Below, in pieces: positions 32,943 through 41,832 of a stretch of 64,000 nt of DNA. The notes under the pieces were generated by a model. That model was not told the origin of the DNA and did no database searches. It worked only from the letters and a program-made list of their open reading frames with translations. This DNA is from Neomoorella carbonis (GTDB lineage: Bacteria > Bacillota > DSM-521 > Neomoorellales > Neomoorellaceae), in NCBI RefSeq assembly GCF_045278715.1, contig NZ_CP136420.1, positions 930,001 to 994,000 on the forward strand, given 5' to 3'. The translations under genes and the position numbers were made by a program. Numbering within the stretch: the stretch's first letter is position 1; each line of letters starts with the position of its first letter.

Positions 32943-35900
32943 ATGTATCTTAAGGTTGTGGAGATCCAGGGTTTCAAGACCTTTGTCGACCGGGTTAAAC
33001 TGGAGTTTGGCCCCGGTTTAACGGCCATTGTCGGGCCTAACGGCAGCGGCAAAAGCAACATTGTCGATGCCATTCTCTGGGTCCTGGGCGAACAGAGCGC
33101 CAGGACTTTACGCGGGGCGCGCATGGATGACGTGATCTTCGCCGGTAGTGAAAAACGGCGGCCGGTGGGTATGGCGGAAGTAACTTTACACCTCGATAAC
33201 AGCGATGGCAGCCTGCCCCTGGCGTACCAGGAAATAGCCGTTACCCGGCGTTTTTTTCGCTCCGGTGAGGGCGAGTATTATATCAACAAGGTTCCCTGCC
33301 GGTTGCGGGATATCCAGGAGCTGTTCTTAGACACCGGTTCCGGCCGGGGGAGCCTGGCCATTGTCGGCCAGGGCCGCCTGGAAGAGATCCTCTCCGCCCG
33401 GCCGGAGGAGCGGCGGGCGGTACTCGAGGAGGCGGCCGGCATTGCCCGCTACCGCTGGCGCAAAAAAGAAGCGGAGCAGCGCCTGGAAGGTGTCGAGCAA
33501 GATTTATTACGTTTAAATGATTTAATTGCCGAGCTGAAGGAACAGCTGGGGCCGGCAGCGGCCGAAGCGGTCCGGGCGCGGCGTTACCAGAAATTAAGCC
33601 GGATTTTACAACTTGTGGAATTGATCCTCAAGGCCGGGGAAATGGAAGAAACCAGGCGCCGCCGCCAGCGCAGCCAGGAACGTTTACAGGCCCTAGCGGC
33701 CGCCGTGGAGGAGATGAAGGCTCTAGAACAGCAGCTCCAGGAAAAAGCGGGGGAACTGCAGGAACAGCAGCAGAGGTACCTGGCCGAGAGGCAACATTAC
33801 CAGCAAGAACTGCAAAGTTTAAGGGAACGGCTGGTCAGTACCCGGGGGGAAATAAACCTGGTCCGGGAAAAGCTGGCCGAACTGGCCCGGCAGCAGGAGG
33901 AAGATTCTAAGCGGCAGCGGCAGCTGGAGGAGGAAAAAGCCAGTTTAGCAGCCGCCCTGGCCGCGCTGACCCGGGAAAGGGAGGAGAACAATCAGGAGCA
34001 GGCCCGGCTGGAGCAGGAGATAATAAAAGGCCGGGAGGAACAGGAAAAACTCCAGGCGGAAGCCCGGGAGCTGGCCGCAGCGATGGAAAAAGTAAGGAAC
34101 AACCTCTTTCAAGTAGCCCATGAACGGGCCGGCTGTCGCAATGAACTGGTGCGCCTGGAGGAAAAGCGGGCGGCTATAGAACGGCTATTAGAGCACAAAC
34201 GGCGCCAGCTCCAGGAATGGCAACAGGAAAGGGAGCACTTACTGGATCACCTGCGGGCCGGGCAGAAACAGCTGCAGCATTTGGAAGAGGAACTAAAAAG
34301 GCTGGAAGAGAAAAAGGCCGGCCTGGAAATAGAGCTGCAGCTAAAGGAGGAAGAACTCGCCGCCTGCGAAAAGGAACTGGCCGGCTGGAAAGAACGTCAA
34401 CGTGCCCTGGCCGTACAATTAAAGGTTTTACGTCAATCCCAGGCCGACTATGAAGGTTTCGCGGAAGGCGTGAAGTTTATCCTGCAGGCAAGGAAGAGGG
34501 GTGAAGCTGCCTGTGCCGGTATCCTGGGAGTAGTGGTAGAAAAGCTGGCGGTACCGGCCGAACTCACCCGGGCCGTAGAAGTAGCCCTGGGCGGGGCGGC
34601 CCAGCAGGTCCTGGTACGGACGGCGGCCGAAGCGGAAGCAGTTATCCAGTTCCTTAAAGCCCGGGGCCGGGGGCGGGTCACCATCTTGCCCCTGGCATGG
34701 CTGGAGCCGCGCCGGTGGCCGGCCTGGGCCGGTTGGGTTTTAAAAGAGCCCGGCGTCCTGGGGATAGCGGCCAATCTTGTCCAGTGCGAGGCGGAAGTAC
34801 GACCGGCGGTGGAATACCTCCTCGGACAAGTCCTGATCGTAGACGACATCCGCCGCGCCGTGGCTCTGGGGGAGCGCCTCCGGCCGCCCGTGCGCCTGGT
34901 CACCCTGGAAGGGGAAGTAATCCAGCCCCGGGGACCTGTAACGGGCGGGGTTGCCAGGCAGCAGGGCGGTTATCTCCAGCGGCGCCTTGCTATCCAGCAA
35001 GGTGAGGCCGAACTGGCCAACCTGGCAACTAGAATAAAGCAGGCCCAGGAGCAGCAGGAACAGCTGCAAAAAATGTTGGCCGGGAACCGGCAGGAGTACC
35101 ATGAGGTGACAGAAGGGCTTCTTACCTGCCGGGGCCGGCTCCATAATCTACTGCAGCGCCTGAGCGAGCGGAAAGAAGACCTGGCCCGCCTGGAGGAAAA
35201 GATTGCCGTCCTTGAGGAAGAGCTGGCCCAGAGCACCGGCGGTTCCCTGGACCTGGGCAAAGAGCGGGCGGAAAAGCAAGAGCTTCTGGACCGGCTGGCA
35301 GACCTGGAAGGCCAGTTAAACCTCCAGTTGAGCGGCCTCCAGGAACGAGCGGCGGCTTGCCAGCAGCAGATCGCTTCCTGCCGGCAGGAACTGGCTGTCA
35401 ATGAAGCCCGCCTCCAGGCCTTGGTCAACGCCCGGGAACAGTTAAATCTCCGGGAAAGGGAACTGGCCCGGCAGCAGGAAAAATGGCAGCGGCAACAGGA
35501 AGAACTGGCTGCCCGCAGGGCGCCGGCAGCAGCCCTGGAAAATGACCTTAGAGCCAACCTGGAAAAGCTGGCCGGGGAAGAAGACCGGCTCCAGGAGGCC
35601 TGCCGGCAGGCCGTGGCAATATTGGCGCGCCTGGAAGACGAATCCTCTGCCCGGGTTGGCAGGCAGGAAGAACTGGCCCGGGAACTGGATAGGCTACAGG
35701 CGCGGAAAGATAAAACGCTCGCCCGCCGGCAGCAGGAAGAGATCAATTTAGCCCGCCTGGAAACGACCCTGGCCGCCGGTCTCGCCGAGCTGGAGGAACG
35801 CTTTGGTCCACAGTGGGAAGCGGAATTGCAAAAACCCCGGCCTCACCTGCAAAAAAGAGCGGCGGCTGTACGGGAACTCATAAAGGAAAGGCTGGTAAGC

Positions 35901-36506
35901 TTAGGGGAAGTTAACCCCGGAGCCATTGAGGCTTACGAACGCTTAAAGGCCCGTGTTGATGAACTGGAGCAACAGAAAAAGGACCTGGAGGAAGGCCGGG
36001 CGGCCCTGCACCAGGTAATTAACGAGATGGAGCGGTTAATGGCCCGGCAGCTCAAAGCCACCCTGGCCGCGGTCCAGGAACACTTTGCCGCCATCTTTCA
36101 GGAACTTTTCGATGGCGGTGAAGCCCGCCTGGAGCTGACCGGCAGCCAGGATATCCTGACTGCCGGCCTGGAGATCGTTGCCCGGCCGCCGGGCAAGAAG
36201 CCCCAGCACCTGGCCCTTCTCTCGGGCGGGGAAAAGGCCCTGACGGTGGTGGCCTTTATCTTCGCTCTGTTAAAGGTCAAACCCAGCGCTTTTTGTATCT
36301 TTGATGAGGTGGACACGGCCCTGGATGAAGCCAATGTGGAGCGCTTTGCCCGGATGTTGCGCCAGTTTTCCGCCCGGACCCAGTTTATCGTCATCACCCA
36401 CCGCCAGGGCACTATGGCCGCTGCCGACGTCCTTTACGGTGTGACCATGACGGAACAAGGCGTCTCCCGCCTCGTTTCGGTACGGCTGGAGCAACTTCCG
36501 GCTTAA
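32943..36506 (+). CDS. smc: Chromosome segregation protein SMC
   Basis: Condensin ATPase of 1187 residues. N-terminal Walker A (VGPNGSGKSNIVDAI), long coiled coils rich in Glu, Gln and Arg, a central hinge (about residues 500-660, with ILGVVVEKL.. and ..RLVTLEGEVIQPRGPVTGG), second coiled coil, then signature LLSGGEKALTVVAFIFAL and Walker B FCIFDEVDTALDEANV. ATG 32943 is preceded by TTGGAGG. ScpA/ScpB are not in view. ftsY, which often follows smc, is 8 kb away behind an accessory island. Confidence 0.97.
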   Translation: MYLKVVEIQGFKTFVDRVKLEFGPGLTAIVGPNGSGKSNIVDAILWVLGEQSARTLRGARMDDVIFAGSEKRRPVGMAEVTLHLDNSDGSLPLAYQEIAVTRRFFRSGEGEYYINKVPCRLRDIQELFLDTGSGRGSLAIVGQGRLEEILSARPEERRAVLEEAAGIARYRWRKKEAEQRLEGVEQDLLRLNDLIAELKEQLGPAAAEAVRARRYQKLSRILQLVELILKAGEMEETRRRRQRSQERLQALAAAVEEMKALEQQLQEKAGELQEQQQRYLAERQHYQQELQSLRERLVSTRGEINLVREKLAELARQQEEDSKRQRQLEEEKASLAAALAALTREREENNQEQARLEQEIIKGREEQEKLQAEARELAAAMEKVRNNLFQVAHERAGCRNELVRLEEKRAAIERLLEHKRRQLQEWQQEREHLLDHLRAGQKQLQHLEEELKRLEEKKAGLEIELQLKEEELAACEKELAGWKERQRALAVQLKVLRQSQADYEGFAEGVKFILQARKRGEAACAGILGVVVEKLAVPAELTRAVEVALGGAAQQVLVRTAAEAEAVIQFLKARGRGRVTILPLAWLEPRRWPAWAGWVLKEPGVLGIAANLVQCEAEVRPAVEYLLGQVLIVDDIRRAVALGERLRPPVRLVTLEGEVIQPRGPVTGGVARQQGGYLQRRLAIQQGEAELANLATRIKQAQEQQEQLQKMLAGNRQEYHEVTEGLLTCRGRLHNLLQRLSERKEDLARLEEKIAVLEEELAQSTGGSLDLGKERAEKQELLDRLADLEGQLNLQLSGLQERAAACQQQIASCRQELAVNEARLQALVNAREQLNLRERELARQQEKWQRQQEELAARRAPAAALENDLRANLEKLAGEEDRLQEACRQAVAILARLEDESSARVGRQEELARELDRLQARKDKTLARRQQEEINLARLETTLAAGLAELEERFGPQWEAELQKPRPHLQKRAAAVRELIKERLVSLGEVNPGAIEAYERLKARVDELEQQKKDLEEGRAALHQVINEMERLMARQLKATLAAVQEHFAAIFQELFDGGEARLELTGSQDILTAGLEIVARPPGKKPQHLALLSGGEKALTVVAFIFALLKVKPSAFCIFDEVDTALDEANVERFARMLRQFSARTQFIVITHRQGTMAAADVLYGVTMTEQGVSRLVSVRLEQLPA

Positions 36507-36511
36507 ACACA

Positions 36512-36546
36512 GAGAAGCCCCGCCCGTTCTGGCCGGGGCTTCTTGT
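36512..36546 (+). terminator. Terminator of smc
   Basis: GAAGCCCCG (36514-36522) with CGGGGCTTC (36534-36542), followed by TTGTG. The T tract is short. Confidence 0.7.
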
Positions 36547-36554
36547 GTCCACGG

Positions 36555-36722
36555 CTATTCTTTATCCCTTTTCGTAGTCAAATTATTGGGCGGCGTCTTG
36601 TACGGGTTTTCGCGTAAAACCTCTCCCTTTGCCTCCAAGTTCCACAACTCTTCCGGGGATTCCTCGCGTATGAGTTCGTGCCGGAAAGTTTTCTGACGGT
36701 CGCTGATTTCTTTATCCGTCAT
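36555..36722 (-). CDS. Small uncharacterised protein at the smc-proximal edge of the island
   Basis: Likely start ATG 36722 (MTDKEISDRQKTFRHELI) behind CTGGAGGTG on the minus strand, 55 residues. It is very charged and helical in the first half and Pro/Asn/Thr/Lys-rich at the C terminus. No membrane segment and no cysteines. I do not recognise the family. It is divergent from the sigma operon and convergent with smc. Confidence 0.6.
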   Translation of the reverse strand: MTDKEISDRQKTFRHELIREESPEELWNLEAKGEVLRENPYKTPPNNLTTKRDKE

Positions 36723-36780
36723 AACGGCACCTCCAGGAAAAGTTTCCAAGCAAGGATTAGTTTTCCCTTTGTTGGCCGAG

Positions 36781-36821
36781 AAATACCCTATAAACTAAAG
36801 GCAGGGTATTTTTATTTTTTT
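36781..36821 (+). terminator. Intrinsic terminator/attenuator upstream of the first ECF sigma gene
   Basis: AAATACCCT (36781-36789) with AGGGTATTT (36803-36811) and a T-rich tract to 36821. It lies only about 50 bases before the sigma start, with no gene on this strand between smc and here, so it may attenuate the sigma operon's own leader. Confidence 0.65.
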
Positions 36822-36870
36822 ACGTCTTAATAAATAGAGAAGCCAGTAAACAGGAGGGGAGGGTATATAC

Positions 36871-37410
36871 CTGGAAAAAGATTTAATCAGACGGGCTGCA
36901 GCTGGAGATGAACGGGCCTTCACGCGGGTAGTAGAACTTTTTAGTCCCTTCCTTCTGGCGGTAATCTTACCAATCGTAGGTGGCAAGGAAACAGCGGAGG
37001 ATATCTTACAGGAGACTTTTATTCAGGTTTACCGTTCCCTTCATACCTTTCGCGGCGGTAGTTTCAAACGCTGGCTGGCCCGTATTGCTATCAATAAAGC
37101 GATTGATTGGAAACGCAAAGGAAAAAGCAATTTAGAGATGATAGTAGAATACCCCGGGCAGTTGGAGGTATTCAAGGTTGCCCCGCTGACTTCTGTGGAA
37201 AATGAAGTAATTTACAGGGAAACAGTAGCCAACTTACAGTCTTTATGCCGGGAATTACCCGAAAGTTATCGCCATGCTTTTACGGGCTATTATTTTGACG
37301 GCAAAAGTTATCGAGAATTGGCAGCTGAAGCCGGCGTTACAGTAAAAACGGTGGAATCGCGTTTATATCGCGCTCGCAGAATACTAAGAGAGAAGTTAAA
37401 GGGGGGTTAA
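36871..37410 (+). CDS. ECF-type RNA polymerase sigma factor, probable CTG start
   Basis: 179 residues if translation starts at CTG 36871, 8 bases after GGAGGGGAGGG. No ATG, GTG or TTG occurs between the in-frame stop at 36847 and residue 90, whereas the sequence from CTG onward is a complete sigma-2 region (EKDLIRRAAAGDERAF, AEDILQETFIQVYRSL, FKRWLARIAINKAIDW) followed by sigma-4 (LPESYRHAFTGYYFDGKSYRELAAEAGVTVKTVESRLYRAR). An annotation from ATG 37138 would lose the core-binding region. The next gene, directly abutting, encodes a probable anti-sigma factor. Confidence 0.88.
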   Translation: MEKDLIRRAAAGDERAFTRVVELFSPFLLAVILPIVGGKETAEDILQETFIQVYRSLHTFRGGSFKRWLARIAINKAIDWKRKGKSNLEMIVEYPGQLEVFKVAPLTSVENEVIYRETVANLQSLCRELPESYRHAFTGYYFDGKSYRELAAEAGVTVKTVESRLYRARRILREKLKGG

Positions 37411-37893
37411 GTGGTGTCGCATTACAGTCGCCGGGAATGGCGGTTATACAAGGACGAACTGTTACCGGAAGGGGTACGGCGGGCCATGGAGGATCACCTG
37501 CGGCACTGTGAAGCTTGCCTTGAAAATTACCTGGCTGCCTTCGGGTCCCAGGATGAAACGGCGGCTGCCGGAATCCTTTCCCCTGATTTTTCCGCCAGAG
37601 TTGCCCGCAGGGTTGCCAGAATGGGCGCCCGGCAAAAGTATAGGACGGGCCCGGGCGGTAACTGGCTTGCCAGGGCCATTCAGTATTATACCATAGCGGC
37701 TGCCGTTACCCTTCTGCTTTTGGCCGGAGGATGGTTCGACTTTATGGTTTCAGAAGCCATGCATAGCCAGGTGCGGGTAGCAAGAATCGTGCAGACCCTC
37801 GAGGAGAAAATTTCCTTCGGATGGTCCGAGCGCCTGTTTGAAAACGCTACTGATAAACTTACGGAGATTATCGATAAGGAGGTTGCCAATTAG
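37411..37893 (+). CDS. Probable membrane anti-sigma factor (zinc-finger type)
   Basis: 160 residues starting at GTG 37411 (or 37414), directly after the sigma stop. The N terminus carries the anti-sigma zinc motif HLRHCEACLENYL (H-x3-C-x2-C); a single membrane helix follows (about 96-114, AAAVTLLLLAGGWFDFMV), then a short extracytoplasmic tail. Gene order sigma then anti-sigma is the usual ECF arrangement. The inducing signal is unknown. Confidence 0.8.
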   Translation: MVSHYSRREWRLYKDELLPEGVRRAMEDHLRHCEACLENYLAAFGSQDETAAAGILSPDFSARVARRVARMGARQKYRTGPGGNWLARAIQYYTIAAAVTLLLLAGGWFDFMVSEAMHSQVRVARIVQTLEEKISFGWSERLFENATDKLTEIIDKEVAN

Positions 37894-38715
37894 ATGGGTA
37901 AAAGCAAATTAATAAGTTTTATATTATCCTTTTTTCCCGGCCTTGGCCATTTCTACCTGGGTCTAATGAACCGTGGTATAGCCTTCATGGCAACGTTCTT
38001 CGGCTGGATGGCGCTGGTAATATTGGCCAGCGTCATCACCGGGTTCAACGGTTTTATTGCGCTGTTAATATTACTCCCCCTTATCTGGCTCTACAGTTTA
38101 TTTGACGCCGTCCAACTGTGCGGTCGCCTCCAATCCGGGGAAACGGTTTCCGATAGTTCCCCCCTGGCGGAGCTGAGTGAGAGTCTAGTCAACGGTTATA
38201 AGAGCAGGTTATGGGCGTTGTTGTTTAGCATTATCCCGGGCGCCGGGCATATGTACCTTGGCTGGCAGCAGCGGGGGCTGGGGTTTATGTCTACATTTTT
38301 CCTGGCCATGTTTCTTATGGAATGGTTGCGCTTAAGCCTTTTCTTTTTCATGCTGCCGGTAATCTGGCTGTATAGTTTCTTTGATGTTATGCAACTGGTT
38401 TCGAACGACATATCGGTTCCGGCCAGCGAAGGAAGTTTTTTTACCTGGCTGTTAGAAAGACAACGTTGGGTGGGTCTTGTTTTAATTGGTCTGGGCATTC
38501 TTATTATATTTGACCGCATGGTTGTTCCTTACCTTAGCTATGAATTAATAAACCTCATCAAAACGGGATTTATAGCGGCAATTTTTATCGGCGGGGGCTT
38601 AAGGCTGGCTCTGGGAAGTAAGATTGACCTGCCGGCGACAGAAGAAAAGACGGGAGTATCCTCAGATAATGAATTGATGGAGGGTGAAAGATGCAATCGC
38701 AGGGAAAATCCATAA
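37894..38715 (+). CDS. Multi-pass membrane protein with two TM2-like repeats
   Basis: 273 residues. Two related halves each begin with a PGLGHFYLGLMNRG / PGAGHMYLGWQQRG motif followed by hydrophobic helices; this glycine-aromatic signature is typical of TM2-like and DUF5683-like small membrane domains. A third hydrophobic segment follows (about 185-240). It starts immediately after the anti-sigma stop and overlaps the next gene by 25 bases, so it belongs to the sigma operon. The function is unknown. Confidence 0.75.
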   Translation: MGKSKLISFILSFFPGLGHFYLGLMNRGIAFMATFFGWMALVILASVITGFNGFIALLILLPLIWLYSLFDAVQLCGRLQSGETVSDSSPLAELSESLVNGYKSRLWALLFSIIPGAGHMYLGWQQRGLGFMSTFFLAMFLMEWLRLSLFFFMLPVIWLYSFFDVMQLVSNDISVPASEGSFFTWLLERQRWVGLVLIGLGILIIFDRMVVPYLSYELINLIKTGFIAAIFIGGGLRLALGSKIDLPATEEKTGVSSDNELMEGERCNRRENP

Positions 38716-39134
38716 GGCAATGGCGGGTAGGTTCCTTTTCCACGGCACTGGCGCTGATTTTGTTTGGCGTGGCTACCCTGGTGTACCGGCACGAGCCGGG
38801 CTATGTTCCCCAATTAATAAATAACTGGTGGCCGGTGGTGCTCATATTGCTGGGTTTGGAAATTTTTCTGGCGGGTTATTTTTGCCGCGACGATGTACCC
38901 CGGCTAAAATATGATTTTTTGGCTTTAATTCTTGTCGTCGTGATAGTAATTATCAGTCTGGTAATTTATGTTTTCAACAGCAGCGGTTTGGCTGCCAGGT
39001 TGACCCAGACCCTTGGCGCGGCAAGCTATACGGTTGATCTGCCGGAAAAAAGGCTGGCTGTGGCGGAAGGAGTGAAGAAAATTGCAGTCCAGGGGCCGGG
39101 ACGCGAGTGGCATAACCTGCAGCTCCAGAAGTGA
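38691..39134 (+). CDS. LiaF-like membrane protein, apparently C-terminally truncated
   Basis: 147 residues: a cytoplasmic Arg-rich start, three or four hydrophobic segments including WWPVVLILLGLEIFLAGYF (the LiaI/LiaF-type transmembrane region), then about 50 soluble residues ending soon after KKIAVQGPGREW. Family members normally continue with a beta-rich C-terminal domain. The 160 bases after the stop contain no clear gene, so the C terminus may have been lost. Together with its neighbours it suggests a cell-envelope stress operon. Confidence 0.65.
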   Translation: MQSQGKSIRQWRVGSFSTALALILFGVATLVYRHEPGYVPQLINNWWPVVLILLGLEIFLAGYFCRDDVPRLKYDFLALILVVVIVIISLVIYVFNSSGLAARLTQTLGAASYTVDLPEKRLAVAEGVKKIAVQGPGREWHNLQLQK

Positions 39135-39294
39135 TGGCCAGGGCTACTGTTGGCGAAGGCGGGCCGCTTTTGAAATTGTTTTCCCGGGATGCGATTATAA
39201 TAAATACCCGGTAAAAAGGGTTCGAGCGCTGTCACAAAATCCTCTTTGCCGGTGTTATAGTTACAGCAGGGGTTGTAAAGGGAGGGAGGTTCCC

Positions 39295-39831
39295 ATCAAA
39301 TCCGCGGAATTTGAAGCCCTGTTTCAAAGCTTCTATCCCCTGGTGTACCGGCGGCTGTATTATCTCCTGGGGGAGCGGGCGGCGGCCGAGGACCTGACCC
39401 AGGAAGTCTTCCTCAAGCTGTACTACCAGCCGCCCCGGGAAAAAAGCAACCTGGGCGGCTGGCTGTTGCGGGTGGCCGCCAACCTGGCCTACAACTACCT
39501 GCGCGGCGAAGAGCGGCGCCGCCGCCGCGAGGAGAACCAAGCCAGGGAGGAGGGCGGCGTTATCCCCCTGGAGGAAGCTGTCATCCGCAGCCAGGAGGCG
39601 CGGCTGGTCCATCAATGCCTGGCCAAGCTCCCGCCCCGGGACCGCATCTGCCTGCTGTTAAAGAACGCAGGTCATACTTACGCCGAGATCGCCGCGGTCA
39701 TCCAGGTGGATAAAAACTCGGTGGGTACCATCCTGGCCCGGGCGCGGCGGCACTTCATAGCTTTATACAGCGAATTGGAAGGGAGGGACGACCATGTGTC
39801 CGGAGGAGGGCATTCTTCAGGCCTATCTTGA
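39295..39831 (+). CDS. ECF-type RNA polymerase sigma factor 2, probable non-AUG (ATC) start
   Basis: About 178 residues. GGGAGGGAGG at 39280-39289 is followed 5 bases on by ATC 39295, after which the sequence is a normal sigma-2 start (KSAEFEALFQSFYPLVYRRLYYLL, AEDLTQEVFLKLYY). The only ATG upstream (39082) would add a 71-residue extension without sigma features. Sigma-4 is seen as LPPRDRICLLLKNAGHTYAEIAAVIQVDKNSVGTILARARR. It overlaps the anti-sigma gene by 38 bases. The exact start is the weak point. Confidence 0.82.
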   Translation: MKSAEFEALFQSFYPLVYRRLYYLLGERAAAEDLTQEVFLKLYYQPPREKSNLGGWLLRVAANLAYNYLRGEERRRRREENQAREEGGVIPLEEAVIRSQEARLVHQCLAKLPPRDRICLLLKNAGHTYAEIAAVIQVDKNSVGTILARARRHFIALYSELEGRDDHVSGGGHSSGLS

Positions 39832-40915
39832 TGGCGAACTAGATTTGGATATGGCAAGCCGGGTAGCGGGCCATTTGGCTGCATGTACTGCCTGCCGGGA
39901 AAGGTTGCACGGCCTGGAGAAACTGGCAGCGGGCACCGGTGCCGCCCTGACGCCTTACCGGCGGGAAACCGAGGCCATGGGTCGTCCTGTACGGGTTCCC
40001 CCCATGAGCCTCCCGCCCGGTAGCAACCGGCCCCTGACTAAAACAAGGAGGATCGGCGACATGATCCGGCAGCACAAGTGGTTTTCCGGTGCAGCGGCGG
40101 CCGCCTTGGCTTTGGCCGTCTTCTTAAGCTGGGCCCCGGGCCGCAGCTTGGCCGCCCAGTTCCTCAACGTTTTCCGCATGGAGAAAATCCAGGTGGTGAA
40201 GATCACCCCCGAAGATATGGCCCAACTGGATAAACTTTTAAGCGGCCAGGGGGGAGAAGTGGACATCAAGAACTTTGGCCGGGTAGAGGTGCGAAAGCCA
40301 GATAGGGCGGAGTTAAGGGTGAAAAAGGTGGAGCCGGACCAGGTGGCAGCCCTCAGCGGTTTACAACTGGATCTGCCCGCCACCCTGGCCGGGCGGGCAA
40401 GGGCGGCCGTATACATTGAGCAGGCCCCGACCATCACCTTCACCCCCGATGTGGAAAACCTCAACAGCTATCTCCGGAAACACGGCGGCGACCTGCTGCC
40501 GGCCGAACTGGCGGGCAAGTCCTTCACCTTGAGCATCCCGCCCCTGGTCATAGCCGACTATGGCCAGCCGGGCAAAGGTTTTACCCTGTACGCCGCCCGC
40601 GACCTGACAATCGACGCGCCCCAGGGGGTCGACCCGGTAGCCCTGCGCGAGGCCCTGCTCAACCTGCCCTTCCTGCCCGAAAACTTGCGCCGGCAACTGG
40701 CGGCCATCAACGACTGGCAGCACACCCTGCCTATCCCGCAGACCCAGGGTATGGCGGCGCGGGAGATCACGGTCAACGGCAACCAGGGGGTATACTTTAG
40801 CGACGGCGCTACTAACGGCAAGATTATCCTGGCCTGGCGCCAGGGTAATAGCTGGAGGGCTATCACCGGCCTATCCCTGGATGAAGCCCTGCGGGTGGCG
40901 GCGGAGGTCAAATAA
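39794..40915 (+). CDS. Membrane anti-sigma factor with DUF4367-like extracytoplasmic domain
   Basis: 373 residues. N-terminal zinc anti-sigma domain (CPEEGILQAYLDGELD then HLAACTACRERL), a single membrane helix (about 95-112, AAAAALALAVFLSWAPG) and a large extracytoplasmic domain ending in ITVNGNQGVYFSDG..ILAWRQGNSWRAITG, as in DUF4367/RseA-like sensors. It overlaps the sigma gene by 38 bases and touches the ABC transporter by one base, so all four genes form an operon. Confidence 0.85.
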   Translation: MCPEEGILQAYLDGELDLDMASRVAGHLAACTACRERLHGLEKLAAGTGAALTPYRRETEAMGRPVRVPPMSLPPGSNRPLTKTRRIGDMIRQHKWFSGAAAAALALAVFLSWAPGRSLAAQFLNVFRMEKIQVVKITPEDMAQLDKLLSGQGGEVDIKNFGRVEVRKPDRAELRVKKVEPDQVAALSGLQLDLPATLAGRARAAVYIEQAPTITFTPDVENLNSYLRKHGGDLLPAELAGKSFTLSIPPLVIADYGQPGKGFTLYAARDLTIDAPQGVDPVALREALLNLPFLPENLRRQLAAINDWQHTLPIPQTQGMAAREITVNGNQGVYFSDGATNGKIILAWRQGNSWRAITGLSLDEALRVAAEVK

Positions 40916-41832
40916 TGGCCATAATTGAAACCCGGAATTTGACCAAAATCTATGGCCGGCAAGTAGCCTGCCGGGAGATCTGCCTTTCCGTAGAGAAAGG
41001 GCAGATCTTTGGCCTCTTAGGACCCAACGGCGCCGGCAAGAGTACCCTGGTAAAGATGCTGGTGGGCCTGGTCTACCCCACGGCCGGGGAGGCAAAGGTT
41101 GCCGGCTACACGCCCCAGGACATCAGGGGCCGGCGCCGGGTGGGTTTTTTACCGGAGAACTTCCGCCTCCACGGCTGGATGAAGGGAGAAGAGCTATTGA
41201 CCTTTCACGCCCGGCTGGCGGGCCTGGAAGGCAGGGCCGCCAGCCGGCGGGCTCATGAAGTCCTGGAACTGGTGGGCCTGGCCGGGGAGGGCCAGAAGCT
41301 GGTTGCCAATTACAGTAAAGGCATGCAGCAGCGCCTGGGCCTGGCCGCCGCCCTGGTGGGCGACCCGCGGGTGGTCTTCCTGGACGAGCCCACCTCGGCC
41401 CTCGATCCCCTGGGCCGGCGCCAGGTGCGGGAGATCCTCCTGACCCTCAAGGAGGACGGCAAGACTGTCTTTTTAAACAGCCACCTGTTGAGCGAGGTGG
41501 AGCAGGTATGCGACCGGGTGGCCATCATCAACCGGGGTACGGTGGTGGCCGCCGGCCGCCTGGATGAACTCCAAGCCGGCCCGGCGACGGTCGCCATCAG
41601 GTTGGCTGGCCTGACGGGAGAACTGGTGGCGGAGCTACGCCGGCGTTACTCCGATCTACAACTGGAAGGTGACCGGCTCACCCTGGCCCTGGGCGGCCGG
41701 GAGGAAATCGCCGATCTGGTGGCCCGGCTGGTGGCCGGGGGTTGCCGCATCTATGAAGTGAGGCCCGGCCATAGTTCCCTGGAAGACGTCTTTGTCCACC
41801 TGGTGCGGGAGGGGGAGCAGGTATGTGGTTGA
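40915..41832 (+). CDS. ABC transporter ATP-binding protein
   Basis: 305 residues. Walker A LGPNGAGKSTL, signature YSKGMQQRLGLAAAL, Walker B VVFLDEPTSALDP and the H-loop NSHLLSE; a C-terminal extension of about 90 residues is typical of the CcmA/NatA exporter class. It overlaps the permease gene by 10 bases. The substrate is unknown; position behind an ECF sigma/anti-sigma pair suggests an envelope-stress-induced exporter. Confidence 0.93.
   Translation: MAIIETRNLTKIYGRQVACREICLSVEKGQIFGLLGPNGAGKSTLVKMLVGLVYPTAGEAKVAGYTPQDIRGRRRVGFLPENFRLHGWMKGEELLTFHARLAGLEGRAASRRAHEVLELVGLAGEGQKLVANYSKGMQQRLGLAAALVGDPRVVFLDEPTSALDPLGRRQVREILLTLKEDGKTVFLNSHLLSEVEQVCDRVAIINRGTVVAAGRLDELQAGPATVAIRLAGLTGELVAELRRRYSDLQLEGDRLTLALGGREEIADLVARLVAGGCRIYEVRPGHSSLEDVFVHLVREGEQVCG

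Noticed and set aside
34448..35746. Long minus-strand frames opposite smc
   Set aside because: Shadows caused by the biased composition of the coiled-coil region of smc.
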